Assembly (NCBI GenBank): GCA_902490095.1
Contig: CABUCQ010000035.1
Location: 1-18,435 of the forward strand
Length of the DNA: 18,435 bases
Reading direction: 5' to 3'
Origin: an uncultured Collinsella sp.
Lineage (GTDB): Bacteria > Actinomycetota > Coriobacteriia > Coriobacteriales > Coriobacteriaceae
Shown here piece after piece: positions 5,900-13,634 of the stretch. The number at the start of each line of letters is the position of its first letter. The stretch's first letter is position 1. The notes below the pieces were generated by a model. It searched no databases. It worked only from the letters and a program-made list of their open reading frames with translations, and was not told the DNA's origin. Made by a program: the position numbers and the translations under genes.

Positions 5900-6718
5900 C
5901 TACTCGTAATCGTTCAGAATGTCGCCGAGCGGGTCGCCGGAGCCACCGCCCATGCCGCCACCCTGCTTGGCCAGATCCTTAAGGCCAAGGTAGATGAGGG
6001 CAAGGGAGATGCCGATGAGACCAAGGGCTATCAGCGTGAGCTGAGGGATGGCAGCAAGGACAAAGCCGAGGACGAAGAACGGCCAGGTCTCCTTGGTGGC
6101 CATCATGTTGATGACCATGGCGTAACCGACGGAAGCGACCATGCCGCCGCCGACAGCCATGCCGCCGGACAGCCAGTCGGGCATAGCGTTAAGCGCGTTG
6201 GTAACGGCCTCGGCCGGGATGACGCACAGAAGCACTGCCGGGATGGCGATACGAAGGCCCTGCATGAGGATGGCAGCATACTGCCAGCGCTCGATGCCGG
6301 AGAAGTCGCCCTTCTCGGCGCAACCGTCCATGGCGTGAGCGATAGCGGTAGCAATGGTACGGCAGATCATGGTCAGGAACAGACCAGCGACCGACAGTGG
6401 GACGGCGACGGCGATAGCGGTGGTAACGGCCTTGGCCGAATCGGTGGCGCCACCGTTGAGGGCGAGCACCATGATGATCGAAGAAGCGACCGAGGCCAGA
6501 GCGGCGTCAGGCGCGACAGCGGCGCCGACGTTAGCCCAGCCAAGGGCCATCATCTGGAGCGAACCGCCCAGGAGGATGCCCTCCTGAAGGTGACCGGTTA
6601 CGAGACCGATAAGCGTGCATGCCACGAGCGGCTGATGGAACTGGAACTCATCCAGAATGCCTTCCATACCGGCAAGCAACGCGACAATCGCAACAAGCAG
6701 AATAGTGATTGCAGACAT
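5900..6718 (-). CDS. manY: PTS mannose/fructose/sorbose family EIIC component
   Basis: The protein has 272 residues from ATG at 6718, with AGGAGGG 8 nt upstream. It is a polytopic membrane protein with the characteristic EIIC N-terminal block GMEGILDEFQFHQPLVACTLIGLVTG, then LQEGILLGGSLQMMALGWANVGAAVAPDAALAS, which forms part of the sugar path. The C-terminal tail is Gly-rich and ends in acidic residues (DPLGDILNDYE). It works with ManZ as the membrane part of the transporter. Gaps of 18 bp to manX and 16 bp to manZ mark one operon. Confidence 0.93.
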   Translation of the reverse strand: MSAITILLVAIVALLAGMEGILDEFQFHQPLVACTLIGLVTGHLQEGILLGGSLQMMALGWANVGAAVAPDAALASVASSIIMVLALNGGATDSAKAVTTAIAVAVPLSVAGLFLTMICRTIATAIAHAMDGCAEKGDFSGIERWQYAAILMQGLRIAIPAVLLCVIPAEAVTNALNAMPDWLSGGMAVGGGMVASVGYAMVINMMATKETWPFFVLGFVLAAIPQLTLIALGLIGISLALIYLGLKDLAKQGGGMGGGSGDPLGDILNDYE

Positions 6719-6736
6719 GTATCGGACCCTCCTTTA

Positions 6737-7726
6737 CTATGCTTGAGCGGCCAGTTCGGCCTTAGCTTTCTTCAACATGGCGTCGAGATCCTCGGAGGAA
6801 TCCGAAGGAACCTTGCGGACCTCGAACTTGACGCCCTTGGCCTTGAGGGCCTCGAGAGTCTTAACGTCATCATCGCCCATAGCGACGGCGTTGGTGACGA
6901 CGACCTTGCCCTTGGAGTGAGCCATGGAACCGATGTTGACTTCCTTGATGTCGACACCGGCCTCGATGGCCTTGAGCAGATCCTGCGGGTTCTCAAAGAG
7001 CAGCATGGCCTTGGTGTCACCAAAGCGCGTGTCCTTGACGACCTCGGCCATCTTCTTGATGGGAACGACGTTGGCATGGACTCCCGGAGGGGCAGCCTGC
7101 TCGATCATGGTCTTGCGGAGCTCGTCGTGAGCAACGCCGTCGGAAACCACGATGATGCGGTTGGGGTTGATCTGCTTGGTCCACGTGGTGGCCACCTGAC
7201 CATGAAGCAGACGGGTGTCGATACGGACGTGGGCGATCTTGATGTGCCCATCGCCGATGACCGTTCCCGGAGGGATGGCGCCTGCAGGAGCAGCGGCGGC
7301 CGCAGCCGGCTTCTTCTCCTCGGGCTCCAGAGACTCGGGCTTGACACGCACGCCAGCCTTAGCCTCAGTCACGAGATGTTTTGCGATCGCATGTGCAGTG
7401 TTCTTTGCGTCAAAGCGCTGCGAATATGCCTCGATGAGCATAGGCAGGTTGACACCGGTGACGATAGCCCAGGAATCGTGGCCCTCGATGAGCCCGCTGA
7501 TCTGGTTGAACGGCGTGCCGCCCCACAGATCAACGAGGAAGAGCACCTGCTCCTGGTCCTCGAAGGAAGCGACTGCTTCCTCGACCTTGGCACGGAAGTC
7601 GTCGGGGCCCATGCTCGGCTCGAGCGAGACCACGGCAACAGACGGCTGATCGCCAAAGACCATCGAGCCCGTCTGCTTGATTCCAGCTGCCAAGTCCCCG
7701 TGGCTAGCAAGAACAATACTTACCAT
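6737..7726 (-). CDS. manX: PTS mannose/fructose/sorbose family fused EIIAB component
   Basis: The protein has 329 residues from ATG at 7726, with GGAGG 7 nt upstream; a GTG one codon earlier is less favoured. The EIIA domain (about 1-125) has the phospho-accepting His9 in LASHGDLAAG and the FLVDLWGGTPFN strand. An Ala/Pro hinge (about 140-154) connects to EIIB (about 160-329) with phospho-His175 in RIDTRLLHGQV. Phosphate passes HPr to His9 to His175 to the sugar carried by ManY/ManZ. The positions agree with the well-known E. coli ManX fusion. It is the first gene of the operon. Substrate could be mannose, glucose, amino sugars or fructose; sequence alone does not decide. Confidence 0.93.
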   Translation of the reverse strand: MVSIVLASHGDLAAGIKQTGSMVFGDQPSVAVVSLEPSMGPDDFRAKVEEAVASFEDQEQVLFLVDLWGGTPFNQISGLIEGHDSWAIVTGVNLPMLIEAYSQRFDAKNTAHAIAKHLVTEAKAGVRVKPESLEPEEKKPAAAAAAPAGAIPPGTVIGDGHIKIAHVRIDTRLLHGQVATTWTKQINPNRIIVVSDGVAHDELRKTMIEQAAPPGVHANVVPIKKMAEVVKDTRFGDTKAMLLFENPQDLLKAIEAGVDIKEVNIGSMAHSKGKVVVTNAVAMGDDDVKTLEALKAKGVKFEVRKVPSDSSEDLDAMLKKAKAELAAQA

Positions 7727-7796
7727 CACATAACCTCCTTTTTGTCTACGTATTTCCTACACGACATGAAAGGAGTATACCTGTTTGGATTGTGGA

Positions 7797-7838
7797 ATTA
7801 TAGCTAAATCCGCAAAAGGTTGGATTATTTGTTTAAAC
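7797..7838 (-). promoter_or_regulatory. Promoter -10 and possible activator site of the man operon
   Basis: A perfect TATAAT is read on the - strand at 7802-7797, with no recognisable -35 at 16-18 bp. The palindrome GTTTAAAC (7831-7838), within TTTGTTTAAAC, is centred about 45 bp upstream of the expected start of transcription, a usual place for an activator that replaces the -35 contact. The leader would be about 65 nt. Confidence 0.5.
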
Positions 7839-8063
7839 GTCTAGGTTTGTTACAAATTGATTACGTTGTCGGTTTACAGCTTATTGCCTGCTAAAACGTG
7901 ATTTGCTGATTGCTTTCAAAGACATATAAAGGTGCACTGTTCGTTAAGACCGCTTTTAGGTGGATCCCAATGCGTCTGCGTGCCACCATTTTGTTTAAAC
8001 AGACATGACTTGACTAACCGAAGCAAATATGTTTAGAACTCTAGCCCATGTAGTCATTGGATG
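7839..8063. promoter_or_regulatory. Upstream control region of the man operon, no gene
   Basis: No credible reading frame was found in this AT-rich stretch. TTTGTTACAAA (7846-7856) is a palindrome around a central T. A second TTTGTTTAAAC stands at 7990-8000, 162 bp from the first at 7828-7838, and a degenerate GTTTAGAAC follows at 8031-8039. Paired identical sites at this distance would suit looping or cooperative binding by a sugar-responsive regulator. No regulator gene is adjacent. Confidence 0.4.
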
Positions 8064-8483
8064 TTAGGCGATGTGGAGTGGGTTGGCGGCGTCGACGGCG
8101 TCGGAAGGGTCATCGGGAACAGTGTCTGCCGGGTCCTCGTCGGGGGTCTCGATCTGTTTGATCATTACCTCTTGACCCTGCAGCAAATAGGTCTCGCCGC
8201 TACCGCACTGGGGACAGGTCTTGCCGTGCTCGACCGTCGCGTAGTCGCAGCCGCACGCCTCGCAATGTGTCACGGCCTCGACGGGCTCCACGATAAGCTC
8301 CGCGCCCTCGGTGATAGGCTTTTTATCTGCTGCCCAGCGCCAAGCGTCGAGCAGCAAGTCGGGAACGACGCCCGAGACCTCGCCCAGTAGCAACGTCACG
8401 CTCGAAACGCGACGCACGCCATGAGCGCGCGCCACATTCTCGACATCGCGAATGATGTGGTAAACGATTCCCAATTCATGCAA
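8064..8483 (-). CDS. hypA: Hydrogenase/urease nickel incorporation metallochaperone HypA
   Basis: The protein has 139 residues and begins with TTG at 8483, so the N-terminus reads MHELGIV. His2 and Glu3 are the conserved nickel ligands of HypA and must follow the initiator, which fixes this start; AAAGG lies 8 nt upstream. The zinc-binding loop shows two CxxC pairs (CEAC and CPQC, around residues 74-94). The family usually has about 115 residues. This one adds an acidic, Asp/Pro-rich tail of about 25 residues (DEDPADTVPDDPSD) of unknown role. No hydrogenase, urease or other hyp gene is in the window, so its nickel enzyme lies elsewhere. Confidence 0.92.
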   Translation of the reverse strand: MHELGIVYHIIRDVENVARAHGVRRVSSVTLLLGEVSGVVPDLLLDAWRWAADKKPITEGAELIVEPVEAVTHCEACGCDYATVEHGKTCPQCGSGETYLLQGQEVMIKQIETPDEDPADTVPDDPSDAVDAANPLHIA

Positions 8484-8680
8484 GGTAGAAACCTTTCAAC
8501 AACGGTTGATGCGATGTCAGCCAAACGTCAGCGAGCGGCGATCCAGGTGCCCCAGGTTGCCCCGAAACAAGGCGTCCGCTGGGCTTTTGCCCGCGGCGCC
8601 GAAGTTGAGGGGCAAGATGGGGTGCTTGGGCGCCGCGCAGCGTCGGCAGTGCCGCCGTTCGTTAGAACGGCGGAACCTCA
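8484..8680. other. Intergenic region between the flavoprotein and hypA, with hairpin
   Basis: CCGCCGTTC (8652-8660) and GAACGGCGG (8665-8673) form a perfect 9-bp stem with loop GTTA, 8 nt past the flavoprotein stop. There is no U tract on either strand, so termination would be weak or Rho-aided. A GGCGCC-based inverted repeat also lies in the segment. The hypA ribosome site is at the left end; no clear hypA promoter was seen. Confidence 0.45.
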
Positions 8681-11458
8681 TTACTTGCGACCGAACTTAA
8701 TCTTGATGGCGCGCTTCAAAGCGTACTTGCCCAGGCTTGGGAGCTTTTGCTCGTATTTGACCATCGTGGAGCACTCGGGGCGGTCGCGATCCAGATGGAT
8801 GGCGTCAAACGCGCACTTGGTGGTGCACAGGCCGCAGCCGATGCACTTGTTGGGGTCGACGATCGAGGCGCCGCAGCCCAGGCAGCGGGCGGTCTCGACG
8901 CGCACCTGCTCCTCGGTAAAGGTCTCAACATACTCGCTAAACGGCGCAGCCTTCTCGCGTTCGCGGTCCACATGCGCAACCTCGCGGCTCGCGTTGTCGT
9001 AGCTCTCGAGCACAACGTCGTCGCGGTCGAGCGCGGTGTAGCGGCGCTGATTGCGGCCGATGGTGAGCGTGGATCCCGGCTGCACAAAGCGATGGATGGA
9101 CACGGCGGCCTCGTGGCCGGCGGCGATAGCGTCGATGGCAAAGCTGGGGCCGGTGTAGACGTCGCCGCCCACAAAGATGTCTGGCTCGGCGGTCTGGTAG
9201 GTCTGGGGATCGGCAAGGGCACCCTGGCCGCGGCCGAGCTCCACCTTGGAGCCAGCCAGCAGGTCGCCCCACACAATGGACTGGCCAATCGACATGACGA
9301 CACGGTCGGCATCGACACGGCGCAGATCGTTCTCGTCGTACTCGGGCGCAAAACGGCCCTCGTCGTCAAAGACACGCGTGCAGAGCTTGAAGGTGATGCC
9401 GCACACACGACCGGCCTCGTCCAGGTGAATCTCCTTGGGGCCCCAGCCGCAGCTGATGTGAGCGCCGTCCTCAACGGCCTCGCGACGTTCCTCCTCGCTG
9501 GCGGGCATCTGGGCCTCGCTCTCCAGGCAGAACATCTCAACGTGCTCAGAGCCCAGACGGCAGGCGTTGCGGGCAACGTCGATGGCCACGTTACCGCCGC
9601 CCACCACAATGGTGCGGCCGGACAGGGTATCGATCTTGCCGCTGTTAACCTCGCGAAGGAAGTCGACGGCCACGGTCACGTCCTCGGCATCCTCGCCCGG
9701 AATACCGGCAAGGCGGCCGCCCTGGCAGCCGATGGCCACGTAAAAGGCCTTAAAGCCCTGCGCGCGCAGCTCGTCGAGCGTCACATCACGACCGACCTCC
9801 ACGCCATAGCGGAACTCGGCACCCATCAGGCGAATGATCTCGACCTCGGCCTCGATAACATCCTTCTGCAGCTTAAAGCTGGGAATGCCATAGGTGAGCA
9901 TGCCACCCGGGCGCTCGTTCTTCTCGAACACGACGGGCTTGTAGCCCTTCTCGGCCAGATAGAAAGCGCAGGACAGGCCGGCCGGACCGGCACCGATGAT
10001 GGCGATCTTCTGATCAAAGCCGCCAGCGCGCGTCGGCGTAACCACGGGCGGGACGTAGCGGGTCGCGGCATCCAAATCGCGCTGGGCGATGAACTTCTTG
10101 ACCTCGTCGATAGCCACGGCGGCGTCCACACGGCCGCGAGTGCAGGCATCCTCGCAGCGGCGGTTGCACACGCGGCCGCAGATGGCGGGCAGCGGGTTCT
10201 CACGCTTGATGAGCGCCAGCGCCTCGTCATAGCGACCCTGAGCCGCGAGCTTCAAATAGCCCTGAACGGCAACGTGCGCGGGGCAGACCGTCTTGCAGGG
10301 AGCGGTGCCGGACTCATGCGTCTCGATACGGTTGTCGTTGCGGTAGTTGGGCGACCACTTGGTGTGATCCCATTTGGTGGCGTCGGGCAGCTCCTGGCGC
10401 GGATACTCGGGCACCTGTCCGCCGGCCTTTTTGCTGCAGAGCTTCTGGCCGAGCTTGGCGGCGCCGGCCGGGCACACCTCAACGCAGCGACCGCAGGCAA
10501 CGCACTTGTCCTTCTCGACCTTGGCGACATAGGCCGAGCGCGACAGGTTGGGCGTGTTGAACAGCTGAGAGGTGCGCAGGGCATAACACACGTTGACGTT
10601 GCAGTTGCAGATAGCGAAGATCTTGTTCTCGCCGTCGATATTGGTGATCTGGTGCACAAAGCCGTTGTCCTCGGCCTGGCGCAGGATGTCGTAGACCTCG
10701 TCGCGCGTCACGTAATGGCCGCGGTCGGTCTCAACCACATAGTCGGCCATATCGCCCACGGCAATGCACCAGTCGGCGGGGTCGTCGGCGCAGCCCTCAC
10801 CCATCACGCGACGGCTCGCGCGGCAGCTGCAGGTGCTGGCGGCATATTTGCCATCGTATTTGTCGAGCCAATGCTCGATATGCTCGATCGGCACCGAGGT
10901 GCTCGCGGCGTCGATAGCCTTCTCGACCGGAATGACATGCATGCCGATGCCGGCACCACCGGGCGGCACCATCGGCGTGGCCTTGGACAGCGGTCCCTTG
11001 GACGCCTGCTCAAAGAACTTGGCATAGACCGGGTGCTCCTCGAGCTGGCTCACGCGCATGTTGAGGAACTCGGCGGAACCCGGCACCAGCATGGGCAGCA
11101 CCCACTGTTTGGCGCGCTCGGGGTTTTCCCAGTTGTACTCGAGCAGGCCCGTGTAGCTCATGTCGTCGAGCATCTTTTCGATATCTGCCTCGGGCATGCC
11201 GGTGATCTTGACCATCTCGGGCAGCGTGTAGGGACGGCGCATCTTCATCTTGCAGAGCACTTCGGCCTGCTCGTCGGTTGCAGCCTCGGCAAACGACCAG
11301 TACTCGTAGCCCAGCAGCTCATCGCGATGCAGCAGACGGTTGGTGCAGTGCTCGCACAGCTTGACGATGGCCTCGCGCGGGTGCTCCGGCAGCGGCGGCA
11401 CAAACTCGGCGCCGATATCGGGCTCGGTGTAGCTAATTCCCGGTCCGTTGAGAATCAT
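8681..11458 (-). CDS. Large NAD(P)H-dependent FeS flavoprotein, GltD-like core with extra ferredoxin domains
   Basis: The protein has 925 residues. ATG at 11458 was chosen because GAAGGG lies 6 nt upstream and the family-like sequence starts there; the frame stays open 30 codons further. In order: a winged-helix-like segment (about 60-108); a cysteine-rich region with CSCR (210-213), C223, C231 and CNCNVNVC (285-292); a 4Fe-4S ferredoxin motif CVACGRCVEVCP (319-330); the GltD-type N-terminal FeS block (C388, C392, then CGRVCNRRCEDAC, 427-439); the FAD site GAGPAG (490-495); the NADPH site GGGNVA (620-625); a second FAD contact GGD (764-766); and C-terminal cysteines with CIGCGLCTTKC (874-884). 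This is the glutamate-synthase small-subunit oxidoreductase fold, but no large GltB subunit is present. It probably moves electrons between NADPH and ferredoxin or a partner reductase. The substrate is unknown. It is divergent from a TetR regulator. Confidence 0.85.
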   Translation of the reverse strand: MILNGPGISYTEPDIGAEFVPPLPEHPREAIVKLCEHCTNRLLHRDELLGYEYWSFAEAATDEQAEVLCKMKMRRPYTLPEMVKITGMPEADIEKMLDDMSYTGLLEYNWENPERAKQWVLPMLVPGSAEFLNMRVSQLEEHPVYAKFFEQASKGPLSKATPMVPPGGAGIGMHVIPVEKAIDAASTSVPIEHIEHWLDKYDGKYAASTCSCRASRRVMGEGCADDPADWCIAVGDMADYVVETDRGHYVTRDEVYDILRQAEDNGFVHQITNIDGENKIFAICNCNVNVCYALRTSQLFNTPNLSRSAYVAKVEKDKCVACGRCVEVCPAGAAKLGQKLCSKKAGGQVPEYPRQELPDATKWDHTKWSPNYRNDNRIETHESGTAPCKTVCPAHVAVQGYLKLAAQGRYDEALALIKRENPLPAICGRVCNRRCEDACTRGRVDAAVAIDEVKKFIAQRDLDAATRYVPPVVTPTRAGGFDQKIAIIGAGPAGLSCAFYLAEKGYKPVVFEKNERPGGMLTYGIPSFKLQKDVIEAEVEIIRLMGAEFRYGVEVGRDVTLDELRAQGFKAFYVAIGCQGGRLAGIPGEDAEDVTVAVDFLREVNSGKIDTLSGRTIVVGGGNVAIDVARNACRLGSEHVEMFCLESEAQMPASEEERREAVEDGAHISCGWGPKEIHLDEAGRVCGITFKLCTRVFDDEGRFAPEYDENDLRRVDADRVVMSIGQSIVWGDLLAGSKVELGRGQGALADPQTYQTAEPDIFVGGDVYTGPSFAIDAIAAGHEAAVSIHRFVQPGSTLTIGRNQRRYTALDRDDVVLESYDNASREVAHVDREREKAAPFSEYVETFTEEQVRVETARCLGCGASIVDPNKCIGCGLCTTKCAFDAIHLDRDRPECSTMVKYEQKLPSLGKYALKRAIKIKFGRK

Positions 11459-11550
11459 GGTGGTCCCTTCTCTTGCCGCAGCCTGGCGAGACAGCGGCGC
11501 CCCTCTTTTTTGCAGGCCGGGCATGCCCCCATGCCGTTCACCCGCCATTG

Positions 11551-11588
11551 TTGACGTTGTGTCAAAAATAGTATTGACGAACCGTCAA
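11551..11588. promoter_or_regulatory. Two tandem TTGAC-N5-GTCAA palindromes, probable TetR-family operators
   Basis: Site 1 is TTGACGTTGTGTCAA (11551-11565) and site 2 is TTGACGAACCGTCAA (11574-11588), starting 23 bp apart in the divergent intergenic region. The outer halves also form a 10-bp inverted repeat, ATTGTTGACG (11547-11556) with CGTCAACAAT (11583-11592). TetR-family regulators commonly bind 15-bp palindromes like these next to their own gene. The TTGACG halves could double as -35 elements, but no good -10 was found. Confidence 0.7.
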
Positions 11589-11646
11589 CAATATTCAAGA
11601 CTGTTAGGCGAACGGTCCGGCAAAAGAGGATGAAAGGCGGCAAAAC

Positions 11647-12309
11647 ATGGGCGACAACACAGCAGATACCTCTGTGGTCGATGCCGTCCCCGCATCCGAT
11701 AGCGCGGCAAAGCGTCTGACGGGCGACGAACGCCGTCGCGAGATCCTCGATGCCGTGCGCACCGTAAGCTCCGAGCTGGGCGTGTCGCATCTATCCGTCT
11801 CGGCCGTGACCAAGCGAGCCGGCTGCACGCGCTCGCTGTTCTACCACTACTTCGCCGATATGGACGCCGCTGTCACCGCCGTCATGGACGAGGCAATCGA
11901 CGGTTTTATCTCCGAACTCGAGCAGTGGAACGCCGGCCGCACCGTCGGCGATATCGAGGGCGCGCTCGACACCGTCGCCCCGCTCTTTAAGCGCCTGGTC
12001 GCCAGCGGCCACGAGCTGCCGAGTACGCTCACCTCAAGCAGTGGCGCGCTCTACGGCGGCTTTTTGCACAACGTGGTCCAGCGTGTGGCGCAGTATATCT
12101 GCGACACCACCGTGGTGGATTTTGTCGCCCATCATGAGCTACGCATCGACCATGTCTACGAGACGTTCTACACCCTCATCATGGGGTTGTTGATGTATAT
12201 CCGCACGCACCCCGATGTGCCCGACGAGACGGTCAAGGAAATCATCGCCTCGACACTCCACATCGAGGGCTATACCGCCAAGTATCCGGAGCGCAAGCCC
12301 CAGGACTGA
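11647..12309 (+). CDS. TetR/AcrR-family transcriptional regulator
   Basis: The protein has 220 residues from ATG at 11647, with AAAGG about 11 nt upstream. An N-terminal extension of about 25 residues precedes the helix-turn-helix: ERRREILDAVRTVSSELGVSHLSVSAVTKRAGCTRSLFYHYFADMDAAVTAVMDE (about 28-82). The conserved LFYHYF recognition-end motif is intact. The rest (about 85-220) is the helical ligand-binding and dimer domain, which differs from named members; the inducer is unknown. It lies divergent from the FeS flavoprotein and 63 bp upstream of the membrane-protein gene, and probably represses both through the paired palindromes. Confidence 0.9.
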   Translation: MGDNTADTSVVDAVPASDSAAKRLTGDERRREILDAVRTVSSELGVSHLSVSAVTKRAGCTRSLFYHYFADMDAAVTAVMDEAIDGFISELEQWNAGRTVGDIEGALDTVAPLFKRLVASGHELPSTLTSSSGALYGGFLHNVVQRVAQYICDTTVVDFVAHHELRIDHVYETFYTLIMGLLMYIRTHPDVPDETVKEIIASTLHIEGYTAKYPERKPQD

Positions 12310-12326
12310 CGACATTTGGCCAAACT

Positions 12327-12354
12327 GCCCGCGATCAGAAGAGGGGCCGCGGGC
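12327..12354 (+). other. GC-rich hairpin between tetR and the membrane-protein gene
   Basis: GCCCGCG (12327-12333) and CGCGGGC (12348-12354) pair over 7 bp with a 14-nt loop. It lies between the tetR stop and the ribosome site AAAGGAGAG of the next gene. No U tract follows, so it is more likely a stability or processing element than a terminator. Confidence 0.4.
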
Positions 12355-12372
12355 GTGTGAAAGGAGAGCAGC

Positions 12373-13380
12373 ATGCTGTTCGATGTTTGGGGTAGCGATA
12401 CCCTTATCCACTGGGCCGGCTGGGCCATGGTCTTTATCGGCCTGATCGTGCTCAACGAGGTCGGCCGCCGCACCAAGCTGGGCGCGGCCATCATCTTTGG
12501 CGTGGCTCCGCTGGCCATGACCATCTACTGCGTCGCCATCGCCGTCGGCGTTTCGCAGGGCGCCGAGTGGGCGCTCACCAACCCCACCCATGTGTACCAG
12601 AACAGCTGGTTCCACTACGCCAAGGTATACGCGGCGCTGGCCGGTTGCTGGGGCTTCATTGCCATTAAGTACCAGTGGGGCAAGATCGGCAAGGCGCATT
12701 GGTTCCGCGCATGGCCGTTTGCGATCGTCGCCATCAACATCATGATCGCCGTCGTGTCCGACTTCGAGAGCGCCTATCACTTCTTTGTCCTGGGCCAGTC
12801 CACTTGGGTCACCTCCGAGGGCGCCACGCAGCTGGCCGGCTGGAACAACGTGTTCAACGGCATCGCCGGTATCATCAACATCTTCTGCATGACCGGTTGG
12901 TGGAGCGTCTACGCCTCCGAGGACAAGACCGACATGCTGTGGCCCGACATGACCTGGGTCTACATCATCGCCTACGACATCTGGAACTTCTGCTACACCT
13001 ACAACTGCCTGCCCACCCACTCCTGGTTCTGCGGCTTTGCGCTGCTGCTGGCGCCCACCGTCGCCGCCTTTATCTGGAACAAGGGCGGCTGGATCCAGAA
13101 CCGCGCCTTTACGCTGGCCATTTGGTGCATGTTTGCCCAGGTGTTCCCGTACTTCCAGGAGGAGTCCATCTTTGTGACCCACTCCACGCTCGACCCCGTC
13201 GCCGCCACTGCGGTCTCGATCGCCGCACTGGTCGCCAACGTCGCCGCAATCATCTACATCGCCTACCGTGCCAAGAAGCTCGGCCGCAATCCCTACAAGC
13301 AGGATGTCTTTGAGGGCACCAGCGATTGGGAAAAGGCTACCGCTCGCCGCGCCAAGGTGGATTACGCACACGCCGAATAA
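12373..13380 (+). CDS. Polytopic membrane protein, DUF5692-like, function unknown
   Basis: The protein has 335 residues from ATG at 12373, with AAAGGAGAG 4 nt upstream. About nine hydrophobic segments are visible, near residues 13-30, 36-60, 81-101, 112-132, 160-181, 193-211, 220-237, 247-263 and 281-302. The loops are unusually rich in Trp, Tyr and His, and conserved-looking polar residues sit inside segments (HFFVLGQSTWVTSEG; DIWNFCYTYNCLPTHSW; FPYFQEESIF). The C-terminal tail is charged and cytoplasmic-looking. From memory it resembles the DUF5692 family; I could not confirm this. It is downstream of the TetR gene and so probably in the same regulon as the FeS flavoprotein, which suggests a membrane partner for redox or transport of the inducer compound. 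A strong terminator follows. Confidence 0.75.
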   Translation: MLFDVWGSDTLIHWAGWAMVFIGLIVLNEVGRRTKLGAAIIFGVAPLAMTIYCVAIAVGVSQGAEWALTNPTHVYQNSWFHYAKVYAALAGCWGFIAIKYQWGKIGKAHWFRAWPFAIVAINIMIAVVSDFESAYHFFVLGQSTWVTSEGATQLAGWNNVFNGIAGIINIFCMTGWWSVYASEDKTDMLWPDMTWVYIIAYDIWNFCYTYNCLPTHSWFCGFALLLAPTVAAFIWNKGGWIQNRAFTLAIWCMFAQVFPYFQEESIFVTHSTLDPVAATAVSIAALVANVAAIIYIAYRAKKLGRNPYKQDVFEGTSDWEKATARRAKVDYAHAE

Positions 13381-13447
13381 CATATTTATCCCGTCCACAT
13401 TTGGATGTAGGCAAACTTAGCCGATGCCGCAATCGCGCGTCATGCGC

Positions 13448-13486
13448 AGCCCCGGAAAGCGATTCGCCCGCTTTCCGGGGCTTTTT
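13448..13486 (+). terminator. Intrinsic terminator after the membrane-protein gene
   Basis: AGCCCCGGAAAGC (13448-13460) and GCTTTCCGGGGCT (13470-13482) form a perfect 13-bp stem with a 9-nt loop, followed by TTTT. It ends the tetR/membrane-protein transcript. Confidence 0.92.
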
Positions 13487-13634
13487 GTTGTTGCGCGCAT
13501 TCACGCGCATATTCCATTCGCGCACACATTCAAAACCTCTCGCACAGATAAAATCAGATTTCCAACCGCCTGACAGCCCTATGTGACCCCAATTTTGGGT
13601 ACATTGTTGTCCCGATATTGAGCTTGGGGGATAT
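13487..13634 (+). promoter_or_regulatory. Leader of the 500-residue membrane protein
   Basis: A palindrome CCCAATTTTGGG (13588-13599) lies about 36 bp upstream of the start codon. The segment after it (TACATTGTTGTCCCGATATT) may contain the -10. The ribosome site is GGGGGA just before ATG 13635. No confident -35/-10 pair could be assigned. Confidence 0.3.

Noticed and set aside
5870..7807. 645-codon open frame on the + strand opposite manX, manY and manZ
   Set aside because: It crosses three well-defined genes and their ribosome sites, and its product is an Asp/Gly/His/Arg-rich sequence typical of the complement of high-GC coding DNA.
7960..7990. Sigma-54 promoter (TGGCAC on the - strand) for the man operon
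   Set aside because: The -12 GC element is off by one base and the TTGC part is absent. Sigma-54 is also generally lacking in Actinobacteria.
8747..11554. 935-codon open frame on the + strand opposite the flavoprotein
   Set aside because: Its product is a repetitive Gly/Ala/His/Val/Leu-rich sequence with no domain, while the - strand frame has ordered FeS, FAD and NADPH motifs. Long antisense frames are expected opposite high-GC genes.
12139..13398. 419-codon open frame on the - strand opposite the membrane-protein gene
   Set aside because: The product is low-complexity and shows no domain. The + strand frame has a ribosome site, membrane helices and a matching terminator.
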